Shown piece by piece: positions 7,861 to 15,205 of a stretch of DNA of 64,000 nt. Position numbers and translations under genes: made by a program. How positions within the stretch are numbered: position 1 is the stretch's first letter; every line of letters starts with the position of its first letter. The notes below the pieces were generated by a model. It had not been told where the DNA came from and searched no databases. It saw only the letters and a list, made by a program, of their open reading frames with translations. The stretch comes from Dyella amyloliquefaciens (GTDB taxonomy: Bacteria > Pseudomonadota > Gammaproteobacteria > Xanthomonadales > Rhodanobacteraceae), in assembly GCF_004296575.1 (NCBI RefSeq), contig NZ_SAYT01000001.1, positions 552,906-616,905 on the forward strand, read 5' to 3'.

Positions 7861-8643
7861 CTAGGCCGTCGGCACAGTGCCGCCATCGATGGTGTATTCC
7901 GTCCCGGAAATTGAACCAGCGCGGGGAGAAACGAGGAAGGCAATCAGGTCTGCGACCTCCTGCGGGCGAGCGGGGCGGCCGAGTGGTATGCCTCCCAGGC
8001 CTCTCATGATGATCTCCTTGCCTCCTTCATAATCCGTGCCTGCCTCATCGGCCAGGCGCTGGGCGAATTCCACAGCCGCCTCTGTTTCGACCCAGCCAGG
8101 TGAAACGCGCACAACGCGAACGCCCTTGGGCGTGACCTCTTTTGAAAGGCTCTTGCTGTAAGTCGAAAGCGCAGCCTTCGCCGCGGCGTAGGCCGTGGTC
8201 GACTCAGGGAGCGGCAACCTATGTTGAATGGACGTAACGTGGACGATGACGCCTGAACCTTGCGCCAGCATCTGCGGAAGCAGCGCGCGGTCCAGCCGAA
8301 CAGCAGACATGAGATTGAGGTTGATCTCGTCAGCCCAGACGTCATCGCTCAGCGCGGCGAAGCCACCGGGTGGTGCGCTCGAACCGCCCACAACATTGAC
8401 GACAATGTCTATGCCACCAAGCTGAGCTTGAGCCGCCGCGGCGAACTGCTTGCAACCCTCCGCGGACATGAGGTCTGCAGCTACATACGACACACCATCA
8501 ACGGGTGATGCCGGAATCGACCGCGCTGATGTGATGACGCGCGCGCCTGCCGAGAGTAGTGTTGCGACAACCGCAGCGCCAACGCCCTTTGTTCCGCCGC
8601 TCACCAGAACGCGCTTGCCTTCCAATTGCAGACTAAAGCTCAT
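7861..8643 (-). CDS. Short-chain dehydrogenase/reductase
   Basis: 260 residues of the classical SDR family. Visible are the Rossmann motif [14 protein letters not shown] (TGxxxGxG type, about 12-25), NVVGG in place of NNAG (about 83-87), the catalytic Ser of the VHVTSIQH region, YxxxK as YAAAK (about 151-155), and the PGWVET loop. It oxidises or reduces a carbonyl/alcohol with NAD(P)H; the substrate is unknown. It overlaps the preceding NTF2-like gene by 4 bp (8640-8643) and is probably controlled by the divergent HxlR gene at 9099, a common arrangement for quinone- or electrophile-responsive enzymes. Confidence 0.93.
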   Translation of the reverse strand: MSFSLQLEGKRVLVSGGTKGVGAAVVATLLSAGARVITSARSIPASPVDGVSYVAADLMSAEGCKQFAAAAQAQLGGIDIVVNVVGGSSAPPGGFAALSDDVWADEINLNLMSAVRLDRALLPQMLAQGSGVIVHVTSIQHRLPLPESTTAYAAAKAALSTYSKSLSKEVTPKGVRVVRVSPGWVETEAAVEFAQRLADEAGTDYEGGKEIIMRGLGGIPLGRPARPQEVADLIAFLVSPRAGSISGTEYTIDGGTVPTA

Positions 8644-8966
8644 ACGGTGATCTCGAGCCCGGCAACCTTATCGCCTTGCAGCGCAAAGATATATCGAAGG
8701 TCGACAGGGCTTCCTGGGAAGGTGCCAACAAGGTGGCTGGTGACGACAATTTTGTCCCCGTCTTCAGCAATGGCGAAGGGCGTGCTGGTGTACTGGTACT
8801 TTGTGGATGACTCCTCCTTCCATCGCTTGATGGCAGCTCGCCCCTTGTAGGTATGGCCTTCATCCACAACGATGGAGTCCTCGGTGAAGCATTGGCTGAC
8901 GACTTCTGCGTCTTTGAAGCGGTCCGCCGCAAAGTAGTCGCCGATGGGCTTGGGTAGATCTTTCAT
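8640..8966 (-). CDS. NTF2-like (SnoaL-type) small protein
   Basis: 108 residues from ATG 8966, chosen for GGAGG upstream; longer frames to 9158 run through the promoter. The pattern is NTF2-like: an N-terminal helix, [28 protein letters not shown], then beta strands such as [20 protein letters not shown]. Such domains form cone-shaped pockets used as isomerases, cyclases or ligand binders. It is the first gene of a two-gene operon with the SDR gene, with overlapping stop/start, so the two probably act on the same substrate. Confidence 0.88.
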   Translation of the reverse strand: MKDLPKPIGDYFAADRFKDAEVVSQCFTEDSIVVDEGHTYKGRAAIKRWKEESSTKYQYTSTPFAIAEDGDKIVVTSHLVGTFPGSPVDLRYIFALQGDKVAGLEITV

Positions 8967-9070
8967 CTTCTGAATCCTCCAGTGATGTTGGGCATGCTCT
9001 GGATGCCCAAACGTTCGGTCAGGAATCAGGGTGGGGTTGACGTAACCGGCTGACAAGAACGCACTGAAAA

Positions 9071-9094
9071 GTAAGCAACTTACCTGGAGGTAAG
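9071..9094. promoter_or_regulatory. Probable HxlR operator overlapping the ribosome site
   Basis: Two overlapping inverted repeats: GTAAG-CAA-CTTAC (9071-9083) and CTTACC-TGGA-GGTAAG (9079-9094). GTAAG/CTTAC palindromes are usual for HxlR-family sites. The site contains the GGAGG ribosome site of the HxlR gene and lies in the promoter gap of the divergent SDR operon, so both directions could be repressed. Confidence 0.7.
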
Positions 9095-9098
9095 GCAC

Positions 9099-9485
9099 AT
9101 GCCTGGCAAGAGAACGCGTTCGTACACCCAAGAAGAAGCGGCAGCCGGCGTCGAACAAGCGTTAAAGCTGCTCGAAGGGCGATGGAAGCTCGTCATCTTG
9201 TTCCACTTGTTTGGTCAGCGCGTCATGCGGTTTTCTGACCTTGAGCGCGCAATTCCCTCCGTTTCACAGAAGATGCTTATCCAGCAACTTCGGCAGATGG
9301 AAAGGGATGGCATCATCCGACGCGTCGTCCACCCTCAGGTGCCGCCCAAAGTGGAATATGGGCTGACCCAATGGGGCGAATCGCTGTGCCCTGCGCTCGA
9401 TTCCCTGCTCACTTGGCTGGAAGCACGTCCCGCGCTAGATGAGAAAGAAGAAGGTTCCCCCGTGATCGAGCCTGACAACAATTAA
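9099..9485 (+). CDS. HxlR-family transcriptional regulator
   Basis: 128 residues. The winged helix-turn-helix core is LLEGRWKLVILFHL, then MRFSDLERAIPSVSQKMLIQQLRQMERDGIIRR and a wing with VEYGLTQWGESLCPAL, the diagnostic HxlR pattern. Members act as dimeric repressors of divergently transcribed oxidoreductase genes and often sense quinones or aldehydes through cysteines. Apart from Cys in SLCPAL, few cysteines are present, so thiol sensing would be unusual. It is divergent from the NTF2/SDR operon with a palindromic site in between and within its own ribosome site, so autoregulation is likely. Confidence 0.93.
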   Translation: MPGKRTRSYTQEEAAAGVEQALKLLEGRWKLVILFHLFGQRVMRFSDLERAIPSVSQKMLIQQLRQMERDGIIRRVVHPQVPPKVEYGLTQWGESLCPALDSLLTWLEARPALDEKEEGSPVIEPDNN

Positions 9486-9660
9486 AGATGGTTAGGACGT
9501 TGTGGCCGAAAGTATCGGCTCTCGACCCAAAGCCGACAGTTTAGAAGCCAGGCTTTAGTTCAGTGATTGACAGAATTTGGCTCGTCGCTTGCGCGCGCCA
9601 CATGAGTTTTCCATCACGCTGGCGCTCAAGCAGCTGCCATTGTCCCTAGGAGGCCAGACC

Positions 9661-10035
9661 ATGGAGTACCACGCTCACTGCCATTGCAAGCGCGTGCACT
9701 TTTCGTTCCGCAGTCACGAAATCACGTCCGGCAAACGCTGCAACTGCTCGCTGTGCGTCCGCAGGGGCGCGGTGCTGTCGTCAGACTACATTCCGGACGC
9801 CGACTTCACGCCGCACGCCGATGAGAGCGACCTGAGCGTATACCTCTGGAACGACAAGGTTATGCGCCACTATTTCTGCAAGATCTGCGGCATCTCTACC
9901 TACGGTGCCGTAGCTGGCGAAGACGGCAAGGATCGTTACCGAGTCAACCTCGGTTGCGTGGAGGGCCTCGACGCGCTGGCGCTCGACATCACGATCGTCA
10001 ACGGCAAGGCGCTACCGCTCGCCGATGAGCTTTGA
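9661..10035 (+). CDS. GFA-family (Mss4-like zinc fold) protein
   Basis: 124 residues from ATG 9661, with TAGGAGG upstream; the in-frame start at 9577 has no ribosome site. Zinc ligands are visible as CHC (HAHCHCKRVHF), CNCSLC (about 32-37) and CKICG. This is the glutathione-dependent formaldehyde-activating (GFA) fold, whose members bind glutathione adducts or unknown substrates. No formaldehyde dehydrogenase is nearby, so formaldehyde activation should not be assumed. One of three GFA-type genes in the window. Confidence 0.88.
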   Translation: MEYHAHCHCKRVHFSFRSHEITSGKRCNCSLCVRRGAVLSSDYIPDADFTPHADESDLSVYLWNDKVMRHYFCKICGISTYGAVAGEDGKDRYRVNLGCVEGLDALALDITIVNGKALPLADEL

Positions 10036-10062
10036 GTCATCTGACGCCGACAACGCCAGGCC

Positions 10063-10137
10063 GAAAACGGGGTCAGGTTGAAAGCGAGGCCAGGTTCACT
10101 TCTCTCGAGTCCACAAGTGAATCTGGCCCCGTTTCCT
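10063..10137. repeat. Palindromic repeat, AGGTTCACTTCT type with nested half
   Basis: A full element (CCAGGTTCACTT..AAGTGAATCTGG) preceded by an extra left half (ACGGGGTCAGGTT), as if one copy landed inside another. A further CCCCGTTTCCTTAA half follows. Confidence 0.8.
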
Positions 10138-10168
10138 TAACCCCCGTTTCCTTAAGGAGAAAAGAACG

Positions 10169-10339
10169 ATGACTCGCTTGTTTTGGAAGGGGCAACAGGC
10201 AGTTGCCTTTGTCGCAGCCGCCGGCGGGGTGCTTTTTTGGCTGGGCTACGGGCTAAGCAAAGGTATTCAATTTGCACTGGTAGCCTGGCTGATCCTGCAG
10301 ATTCCAATGCTCTTTGAGTATTGGAAGAACCGGCGTTAA
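10169..10339 (+). CDS. Small two-helix membrane protein, 56 residues
   Basis: ATG 10169 follows AAGGAGAAAAG, a strong ribosome site. The product has a basic start (MTRLFWKGQQ), two hydrophobic helices (about residues 11-27 and 34-50) and a basic end (EYWKNRR). This is typical of very small inner-membrane proteins. The ribosome site, codon use and clean amphipathic layout support it. Function unknown. It follows a palindromic repeat and precedes another. Confidence 0.62.
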   Translation: MTRLFWKGQQAVAFVAAAGGVLFWLGYGLSKGIQFALVAWLILQIPMLFEYWKNRR

Positions 10340-10365
10340 CCGAGATCGCAACTCAGCTCTTCAGT

Positions 10366-10420
10366 GAAAAAGTGAGGCCGGAGTACTCTCCCCAAGAAAC
10401 GCACTCTGACCCCATTTTCC
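10366..10420. repeat. Palindromic repeat, AGAGTNCACTTTC type (diverged)
   Basis: AAAAGTGAGGCCGGAGTACT, loop, then GCACTCTGACCCCATTTT. Asymmetric but clearly of the second subtype. Confidence 0.68.
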
Positions 10421-10517
10421 GCCATTTCTCGGTAGCACCGTACAATGAGTCACCGACATTCCACTATCGGAGATAACTCTGTCACTGCGTGCTACGTGCC
10501 TATGTGGGAAAATTTCC

Positions 10518-10901
10518 GTGGACCTGCACGGCAGCCCGGCCGCGCGCGCGAACTGCCACTGTTCGTCATGCAGGGACTTTTACGGGGCGCCCGTGTTTTC
10601 TGCGACAGCCTGGGAGCCCGATGCAGTCTGCAATAGCGAAGGTTTAGGGCAGACTTTCAAACATCCAGAAAAGCAACTGACGAAAACGTTCTGCGACGTT
10701 TGCGGCGAAGTTGTGTTCGGTACCAATCGGCTGGGAATGCGTGTGGTTCCGAATGCTTTGCTCGCCCGCGCTACGGATGGGAAGCTCGAAGCGAACTTGT
10801 CCCCAACGATGCACCTGTTCTACAGGCAGCGTGTCGTTGATGCCTCGGATGATTTGCCAAAGTACCTCGACGGCTGGGATGGCCCCACGTACGCGTCGTA
10901 G
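10518..10901 (+). CDS. GFA-family protein with a problematic start
   Basis: The body has the GFA zinc pattern CHCSSC (residues about 13-18 from GTG 10518), CDVCG and a family-like C-terminus. However, the first conserved motif (CLCGKI) lies upstream of this GTG in the same frame, at 10497-10514, and no ATG, GTG or TTG precedes it before the in-frame stop at 10446. An ATG at 10445 is in another frame. Either a rare start codon is used or a one-base shift near 10450-10495 broke the N-terminus. The coding region therefore probably extends to about 10450. It may be a recent pseudogene. Confidence 0.7.
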   Translation: MDLHGSPAARANCHCSSCRDFYGAPVFSATAWEPDAVCNSEGLGQTFKHPEKQLTKTFCDVCGEVVFGTNRLGMRVVPNALLARATDGKLEANLSPTMHLFYRQRVVDASDDLPKYLDGWDGPTYAS

Positions 10902-10903
10902 GG

Positions 10904-10956
10904 AAAAAAGGGGTTAGAGTGCTTTTTCACAGAAGCATGCGCTCCGCCCCCTTTTC
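10904..10956. repeat. Palindromic repeat, AGAGTGCACTTTTC type (diverged)
   Basis: AAAAAGGGGTTAGAGTGCTTTTT, loop, GCATGCGCTCCGCCCCCTTTT. Directly after the GFA-like gene. Confidence 0.65.
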
Positions 10957-11065
10957 ACCGCTAGACGCTAAAGCGGGCTAAGTCGGTCTAACTACCCCCG
11001 GCCCCATGGCTACCCGTGCGCCTACCCGCTCCCGTCGCTCTGCTGTTGGCTGTTCGCCACGGTGT

Positions 11066-11557
11066 TCATGCTGTCTGAGCCAGCTGTCTGTGCCTACGCA
11101 AATAAATGACCTGCGCCGTGACACCGGCGATGAGGAGTACCAGCAGCGCTCCCATGGCTCCAAGAAGAATCGGTGACTTCGGGTCCGTCACTAGCGGGTG
11201 ACCGTCCGGGACACGGCGTAGGGTTTCGGAAACAGCGGGCAACATGAGCAGGAATGAGGTCAGCGTCAGGCTGATGGTCTCGATATATCGCTTCACGCTT
11301 TGCCGCCAGGGCAGCCGTCCGACGCCATAGCCCACCAGCAGTAGCACGAGTGTTGCGCCCGCAATGACGTAACTGACCGGCTGGTGTGTGATGAGCGCGA
11401 TGGTGGCTGCGCCGATCAGCATCGAAACAAGATAGACGGTGCCTGCGGTCGAGCGAGGCACGATTCGACCGGAGCGGCCGAACATATAGACGGCGGCCGG
11501 AATGGCCGGGAGGCTGCCGAGGGTGTGTATCCATCCGGGCGGCGAGATTCCAAACAT
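11066..11557 (-). CDS. Integral membrane protein of unknown function
   Basis: 163 residues from ATG 11557 with GAGGAG upstream. Four hydrophobic helices can be seen (about 13-28, 38-58, 60-78 and 130-152), with a further hydrophobic stretch around 95-108, and the C-terminus is basic (YLRRHRQLAQ). No motif is recognised. It is monocistronic, between the GFA region and a secreted protein gene. Confidence 0.75.
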   Translation of the reverse strand: MFGISPPGWIHTLGSLPAIPAAVYMFGRSGRIVPRSTAGTVYLVSMLIGAATIALITHQPVSYVIAGATLVLLLVGYGVGRLPWRQSVKRYIETISLTLTSFLLMLPAVSETLRRVPDGHPLVTDPKSPILLGAMGALLVLLIAGVTAQVIYLRRHRQLAQTA

Positions 11558-11897
11558 GGGCTTCTCCTCAAAGCGTTGGGGTGAGGGTGAACAGGTTCCG
11601 GTGCGATTGGCCCAGGATTCTTTGACGCTCTTACCTGTTCGCTGCTCGCGCCATGTCGGTTACCTCACTGTGTAGCTGTAGCTAACCAGGGCCGACTAAC
11701 GGAGTCAGGTTCACTTCACTTTAGTTTGGAAGTGAACCTGACCTCATTGGTTTGCTGGGAGGGCGAGAGGTGACCAAGAACCCTTCTTTCGGACGTAAGC
11801 GACCTGCGCCCTTGTGGCGCGGCAGCGAATGCGGAGCCAAGACAAGGTCTAACCCGCGCACAAAGGGTAGAATCGCCGCCCCCAAGGAGACCCCACC
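11558..11897. other. Intergenic region with one palindromic repeat
   Basis: About 340 bp between divergent genes with no credible gene. It contains the symmetric repeat at 11696-11747. The rest is presumably promoter and leader. Confidence 0.55.
11696..11747. repeat. Palindromic repeat, AGGTTCACTTC type, near-perfect
   Basis: GAGTCAGGTTCACTTC, 14 nt centre, GAAGTGAACCTGACCTC. One of the most symmetrical copies and a good seed for a genome search. Confidence 0.88.
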
Positions 11898-12293
11898 ATG
11901 CGCACGGAACGAATCGCCTACCTAATCGCGCCACTTCTGATGGCCAGCACGCTGGCCCACGCAGATCCGAAGTGGATGAAGGAATCATCAGAAATCCAGA
12001 GCCTTCTCAAGTCCGTGTCTACGGTCGATGGCGATCTGGGAGTGCGTTTCGCGCACGTTGGCCTTCGCATCAATGCCGTTCGTCTGGAGGAGATTAGCCC
12101 GGAGGACATCAAAGAAGACCCGACGCTGAAGCCGGGCGATGTCGAGATCAGCATCCTGACTGAAGGCACGCCGCGCTCGGGCGACTGTAAGGTCCTCGGC
12201 TCGCCGACTTTCATCCGGCGCAAGGGTCAGTTCCTGCCGCAGGATCGCACTGGGATGTGGCTACTCACCGGCATCTGCGCCGTGCCGCATTGA
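11898..12293 (+). CDS. Secreted hypothetical protein
   Basis: 131 residues from ATG 11898, preceded by AAGGAG. Residues 1-22 form a Sec signal peptide ending in LAHA before DPKW. The mature part is about 109 residues, with two cysteines in its second half (GDCKV and GICAV) that could pair in the periplasm. I do not recognise the family. Monocistronic and followed by a palindromic repeat. Confidence 0.75.
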   Translation: MRTERIAYLIAPLLMASTLAHADPKWMKESSEIQSLLKSVSTVDGDLGVRFAHVGLRINAVRLEEISPEDIKEDPTLKPGDVEISILTEGTPRSGDCKVLGSPTFIRRKGQFLPQDRTGMWLLTGICAVPH

Positions 12294-12625
12294 TGGCCAA
12301 GTAGCCACCGCTCGAGCACCGCGCTCATGCGATAACGGGGTCAGGTTCACTTCTGAGATGGCGAGAAGTGAGCCTGGCCCCGTTGTCGTTGAAAGGTGCG
12401 TAGATTTCCATCGAGCTGGAGCGCTGCAATGTACCGAGGCTGGAAGTTGAAAACTTCTTTGACCACTTCTCGTCTCAGGTTCTCCCCGAGGACGTCTGCC
12501 GCGAAGGTGTGGAGAGCAGTCCCAATACCTCTGGAATCAGTTTCAGAGCAGCCCTCCAAGAGATTCTCTTGTAGCCTCGCAGTGCCTAAGGATGGTATTC
12601 ACAGCGTTCCATGGAGACCCGGCCT
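12294..12625. other. Gap with a repeat and a possible decayed frame
   Basis: About 330 bp. After the repeat at 12331-12387, a minus-strand TTG-started frame (12347-12559, 70 codons) reads partly through the repeat and could be a remnant of a gene. I see no ribosome site strong enough to call it. Confidence 0.4.
12331..12387. repeat. Palindromic repeat, AGGTTCACTTCT type
   Basis: GATAACGGGGTCAGGTTCAC, then TTCTGAGATGGCGAGAA and GTGAGCCTGGCCCCGTTGTC. The GATAACGGGG left edge recurs at 13744 and 18863. Confidence 0.88.
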
Positions 12626-12922
12626 ATGAGTGAAAATCTCCGGTCCGATATAGTCTTGAGCGTCAATCGGGCGCTGCTCGGAGAGGTATTCTCAGAACTT
12701 GTTGCAGTTTCTTGTAAGGTCGAGAACGAACGGAGGTTTGAGTTGACTTTCTTTGTTGATTCAGAGGTCTCTGACGCTCTGTCGGAAGACATTTCTTGCA
12801 TCGAAACAGAGATTATCGCTGACTTTCCGGTCGGCTTTGAGATATCGCACAAGGTCGTACGCGCCAAGCGAGCTAGTCTTCTGACACCCGATGCTTTCTG
12901 GATATTCCTAAGTAAGGCTTAG
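12626..12922 (+). CDS. Small acidic protein, possibly an orphan immunity-type protein
   Basis: 98 residues from ATG 12626 (GGAG 9 nt upstream; ATG 12611 is an in-frame alternative). It is a compact alpha/beta protein with pattern LTFFVDSEVSDALSEDISCIETEIIADFP and no signal peptide. The size, acidity and isolated position resemble immunity-type proteins found in polymorphic-toxin loci, but there is no toxin gene next to it. The resemblance is weak, and it should be treated as hypothetical. Confidence 0.6.
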   Translation: MSENLRSDIVLSVNRALLGEVFSELVAVSCKVENERRFELTFFVDSEVSDALSEDISCIETEIIADFPVGFEISHKVVRAKRASLLTPDAFWIFLSKA

Positions 12923-12932
12923 TGTGTAGAAG

Positions 12933-12980
12933 AGAAGTGAGGTCAGAGCGCTTTCCTTGAAAGTCGATTCAAGCCAGGCT
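12933..12980. repeat. Palindromic repeat fragment, AGAGTGCACTTTC type
   Basis: GAAGTGAGGTCAGAGCGCTT, then CCTTGAAAGTCGATTCAAGCC. The right arm is degenerate. Confidence 0.6.
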
Positions 12981-13063
12981 TCCGTCGCACATAGCCAAGC
13001 GCATGACATCCCGCCAACCGCGGTCAGCTGGAGTGGAAGTTGGCTGTGTTCCATGGCCAGGTG

Positions 13064-13114
13064 GATAATGGGGTCGGGTTCACTTTTAGGATGTGAGAAG
13101 TGAACCGGTCCCCT
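13064..13114. repeat. Palindromic repeat, AGGTTCACTTCT type
   Basis: GATAATGGGGTCGGGTTCAC, TTTTAGGATGTGAGAA, GTGAACCGGTCCCC. The left edge GATAATGGGG corresponds to GATAACGGGG of other copies. Confidence 0.85.
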
Positions 13115-13222
13115 TGCTCAAGAAGAGATTCGGGATGCCCAGGATCCTGGATATGTCAGCCCTGACCACCAGCGAAATTGCCAGGTGTCGTCAACAAATG
13201 TGCGCGGCCATTGAGGGTTTCC

Positions 13223-13744
13223 ATGAAGCGGATGCTAACTCTTACCCTGTTGGGATATTTATCGTTATGCCACACAGGGGCGGCTCAGCACCTGCCTTTT
13301 CACCCAAGCTATTGCGGGTCAGCCATATGCTTCGCAATAGCGGACTACTTTGATGGGTCCAACCGGGTTAGGCCAACCATATCCACAACGCAAAATTTGG
13401 GTTCAGACAAGTCCACCTACCACATTGAGTACGGCAACGTCGGCTCCATAGACATAGCCGCAGACACGCACATCGACTGCAAGAATCTTCATCCCAGCGA
13501 CATCAAAACGCTTGTACGGAGTGGAGCAAACAGTGCGAGAGGGAGTTTGAGAGGGAAGCTCGGCAACGGAAATTGTTATGCACTCGATGTTGTGTACAGC
13601 ACCAACCGCCCCGACGCTCTCAAAGACTTTACGGACAGCACCATCGGACGCATGTGGCTGTACGACACAAGGAGACAACAAGTCTTCCCGCAAGGCCCGA
13701 TCCCTATAACCGATGAACTAATTTATCCCACCCTTGCGCACTGA
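13223..13744 (+). CDS. Secreted hypothetical protein
   Basis: 173 residues from ATG 13223 (TTGAGGG upstream). The Sec signal peptide is MKRMLTLTLLGYLSLCHTGA with cleavage near AAQ. The mature protein has cysteines at the start (SYCGSAICF) and later (DCKNL, GNCYAL), suggesting disulphides. Family not recognised. Its stop codon is 14 bp before a truncated higA-like fragment that begins at a repeat boundary. Confidence 0.7.
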   Translation: MKRMLTLTLLGYLSLCHTGAAQHLPFHPSYCGSAICFAIADYFDGSNRVRPTISTTQNLGSDKSTYHIEYGNVGSIDIAADTHIDCKNLHPSDIKTLVRSGANSARGSLRGKLGNGNCYALDVVYSTNRPDALKDFTDSTIGRMWLYDTRRQQVFPQGPIPITDELIYPTLAH

Positions 13745-13758
13745 GATAACGGGGCCCC

Positions 13759-13899
13759 CATCCCATCACCCCCAGGATCGCCATCCGCCTTTCCCTCGCC
13801 CTCGACACCACGGCCTTCTACTGGCTGGCACTGCAGGCCCGGCACGACCTGGAAAGAGCAAAGCCCGTAGTCCGCGCCTATCGTCCTCTCGTTGACTAG
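13759..13899 (+). pseudogene. 3' fragment of a higA-like gene
   Basis: About 140 bp closely matching codons 57-104 of the intact higA-like gene at 7468-7782 and extending past the stop (CTTTGGGTAA in both). The frame still encodes ITPRIAIRLSLALDTTAFYW and ends in PLVD. It has no start and lacks the helix-turn-helix. Its left edge abuts GATAACGGGG, the usual left edge of the palindromic repeats. Confidence 0.85.
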
Positions 13900-14245
13900 C
13901 TGGCTTTGGGTAACAGGAATCCGCGAGGGTGGGAAAGTAAGGGTGCGTTCGCATCCCCCATTGGCGGTACTTGTGGCTCCATAGGTGTCGTGACAGGATT
14001 CCCTTCGCCAATAGCTAGGACGCGGGATCGGTTTGGGGTGCTCTGCGGTTGCGCGTAGGCCTCCACGCACTGTCCCAATCGTCGCTTGGGCTGCTCGTTG
14101 TCTTGGGGGAGACAACGCTTCGGGGATTCCAATCAAATAAGCCGTTCTGGGCTCGCCCAATCGCGTTCGGTAAGCCGGGCGCGGGTAGTTCGTTCGTGCA
14201 AATGGTTTGCACGAAACGTCATGTGTCTTCAGGGGGAAGGCCGCG
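13900..14245. other. Gap with an inverted repeat before the 14246 gene
   Basis: About 345 bp with no credible gene. A perfect inverted repeat TTCGTGCAAA-TGG-TTTGCACGAA (14193-14202 with 14206-14215) lies 30 bp before the next start codon and could be an operator or an mRNA hairpin. Confidence 0.5.
14193..14215. promoter_or_regulatory. 10-bp perfect inverted repeat upstream of the 14246 gene
   Basis: TTCGTGCAAA, 3 bp centre, TTTGCACGAA. Position and symmetry suit a repressor site. No matching regulator gene is adjacent. Confidence 0.45.
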
Positions 14246-15004
14246 ATGTTCATAGTGTGGGGCAAGCGCGTCATGCGCAAAAAGCAGGGGTACGTCGCGG
14301 ACTTCTGTCCGATGTGCCGCGAGCTGCAAACTTTCCTGCTCAGAGAGGTGCGTAGCTACTCGCACATCTACTACATCCCAACGAGTGCCAACACCTTGGT
14401 TGGCTACGAGCGGGTCTGCCAGGGGTGCAAGCTCGCGCTGCACGGTGCACCCAGACAATATGTCGCTGCGTCCAAACGGCCTGGGCATGTGAGGGAAATC
14501 GTCGGCCGCAGTTTCCCTGCCTTCCACGAGGTGTACGGCGAGCGGTTGAAGGTCGAGGAGTCACTGAGGATCTCTCCGGACGGTCTTTCCCCGGAGGTGC
14601 GTCGGGCGCTGATACAGCAACCGTTTCTCGTGCTGTCGCCGCTGGTCGAGGCTCAATATGGCAGGACGTCGGTCGACTGGGTCATAGGCGCCTCGCTCGC
14701 TGGAGGCGTCGCGGTGGTGGCGCTCGCGGCGCAGCTCACCGAGTGGCTGCCCGACAACTATCACACGGCTTGCTTCGCCGTTGGCGGAGCGTTGGGCCTG
14801 GGCCTGATCATCTGGGCATTTGCCACGGCGGTTCAACGCTTTGTCAAACGCAAGATTGTTCCCAGGGCTGCCAGGACGCTGAAGCCGCTCAGGCCGACAG
14901 AGACCGAAATCGCGGCCGCGCTGGCCGACTTGAAGCGGATGGGCCACAAAATCGGCGGGATTCTGAAACCGAAGCACGTGGTCACCGCAATCCAGGACGG
15001 GTGA
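14246..15004 (+). CDS. Zinc-ribbon membrane protein of unknown function
   Basis: 252 residues from ATG 14246, chosen for the GGGGGAAGG ribosome site. The N-terminus has a two-pair cysteine knuckle (CPMC about residues 23-26 and CQGC about 60-63), suggesting a cytosolic zinc ribbon. Two hydrophobic helices follow (about 149-168 and 178-200), then a basic tail ending KRMGHKIGGILKPKHVV. This layout (zinc ribbon, then two helices) is common in uncharacterised membrane proteins that may sense or scaffold. It precedes the Hsp70 gene by 200 bp in the same direction but is not obviously in its operon. Confidence 0.72.
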   Translation: MFIVWGKRVMRKKQGYVADFCPMCRELQTFLLREVRSYSHIYYIPTSANTLVGYERVCQGCKLALHGAPRQYVAASKRPGHVREIVGRSFPAFHEVYGERLKVEESLRISPDGLSPEVRRALIQQPFLVLSPLVEAQYGRTSVDWVIGASLAGGVAVVALAAQLTEWLPDNYHTACFAVGGALGLGLIIWAFATAVQRFVKRKIVPRAARTLKPLRPTETEIAAALADLKRMGHKIGGILKPKHVVTAIQDG

Positions 15005-15205
15005 GCGCCGACGTCGTCAAACACAGCTGACGGTCGCGATCCCCGGCTTAGCCCGCAGGATCGCCAGGTCAGCTTTCAACACGACGCGACGTGGCGCATC
15101 GAGGGAGCAGCAGGTCGAGTGGCTCGCTGTGGCCGCTGAGTTCTCGCTGGTCGGCGGTGCACTTCCTTGACGGCGCTTGGTTCACTGATTTTCAAGGGGA
15201 ATGTT

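Noticed and set aside
12347-12559. Minus-strand 70-codon frame starting at TTG
   Set aside because: It ends inside a palindromic repeat and its ribosome site is weak. It may be a decayed gene, but there is not enough to call it.
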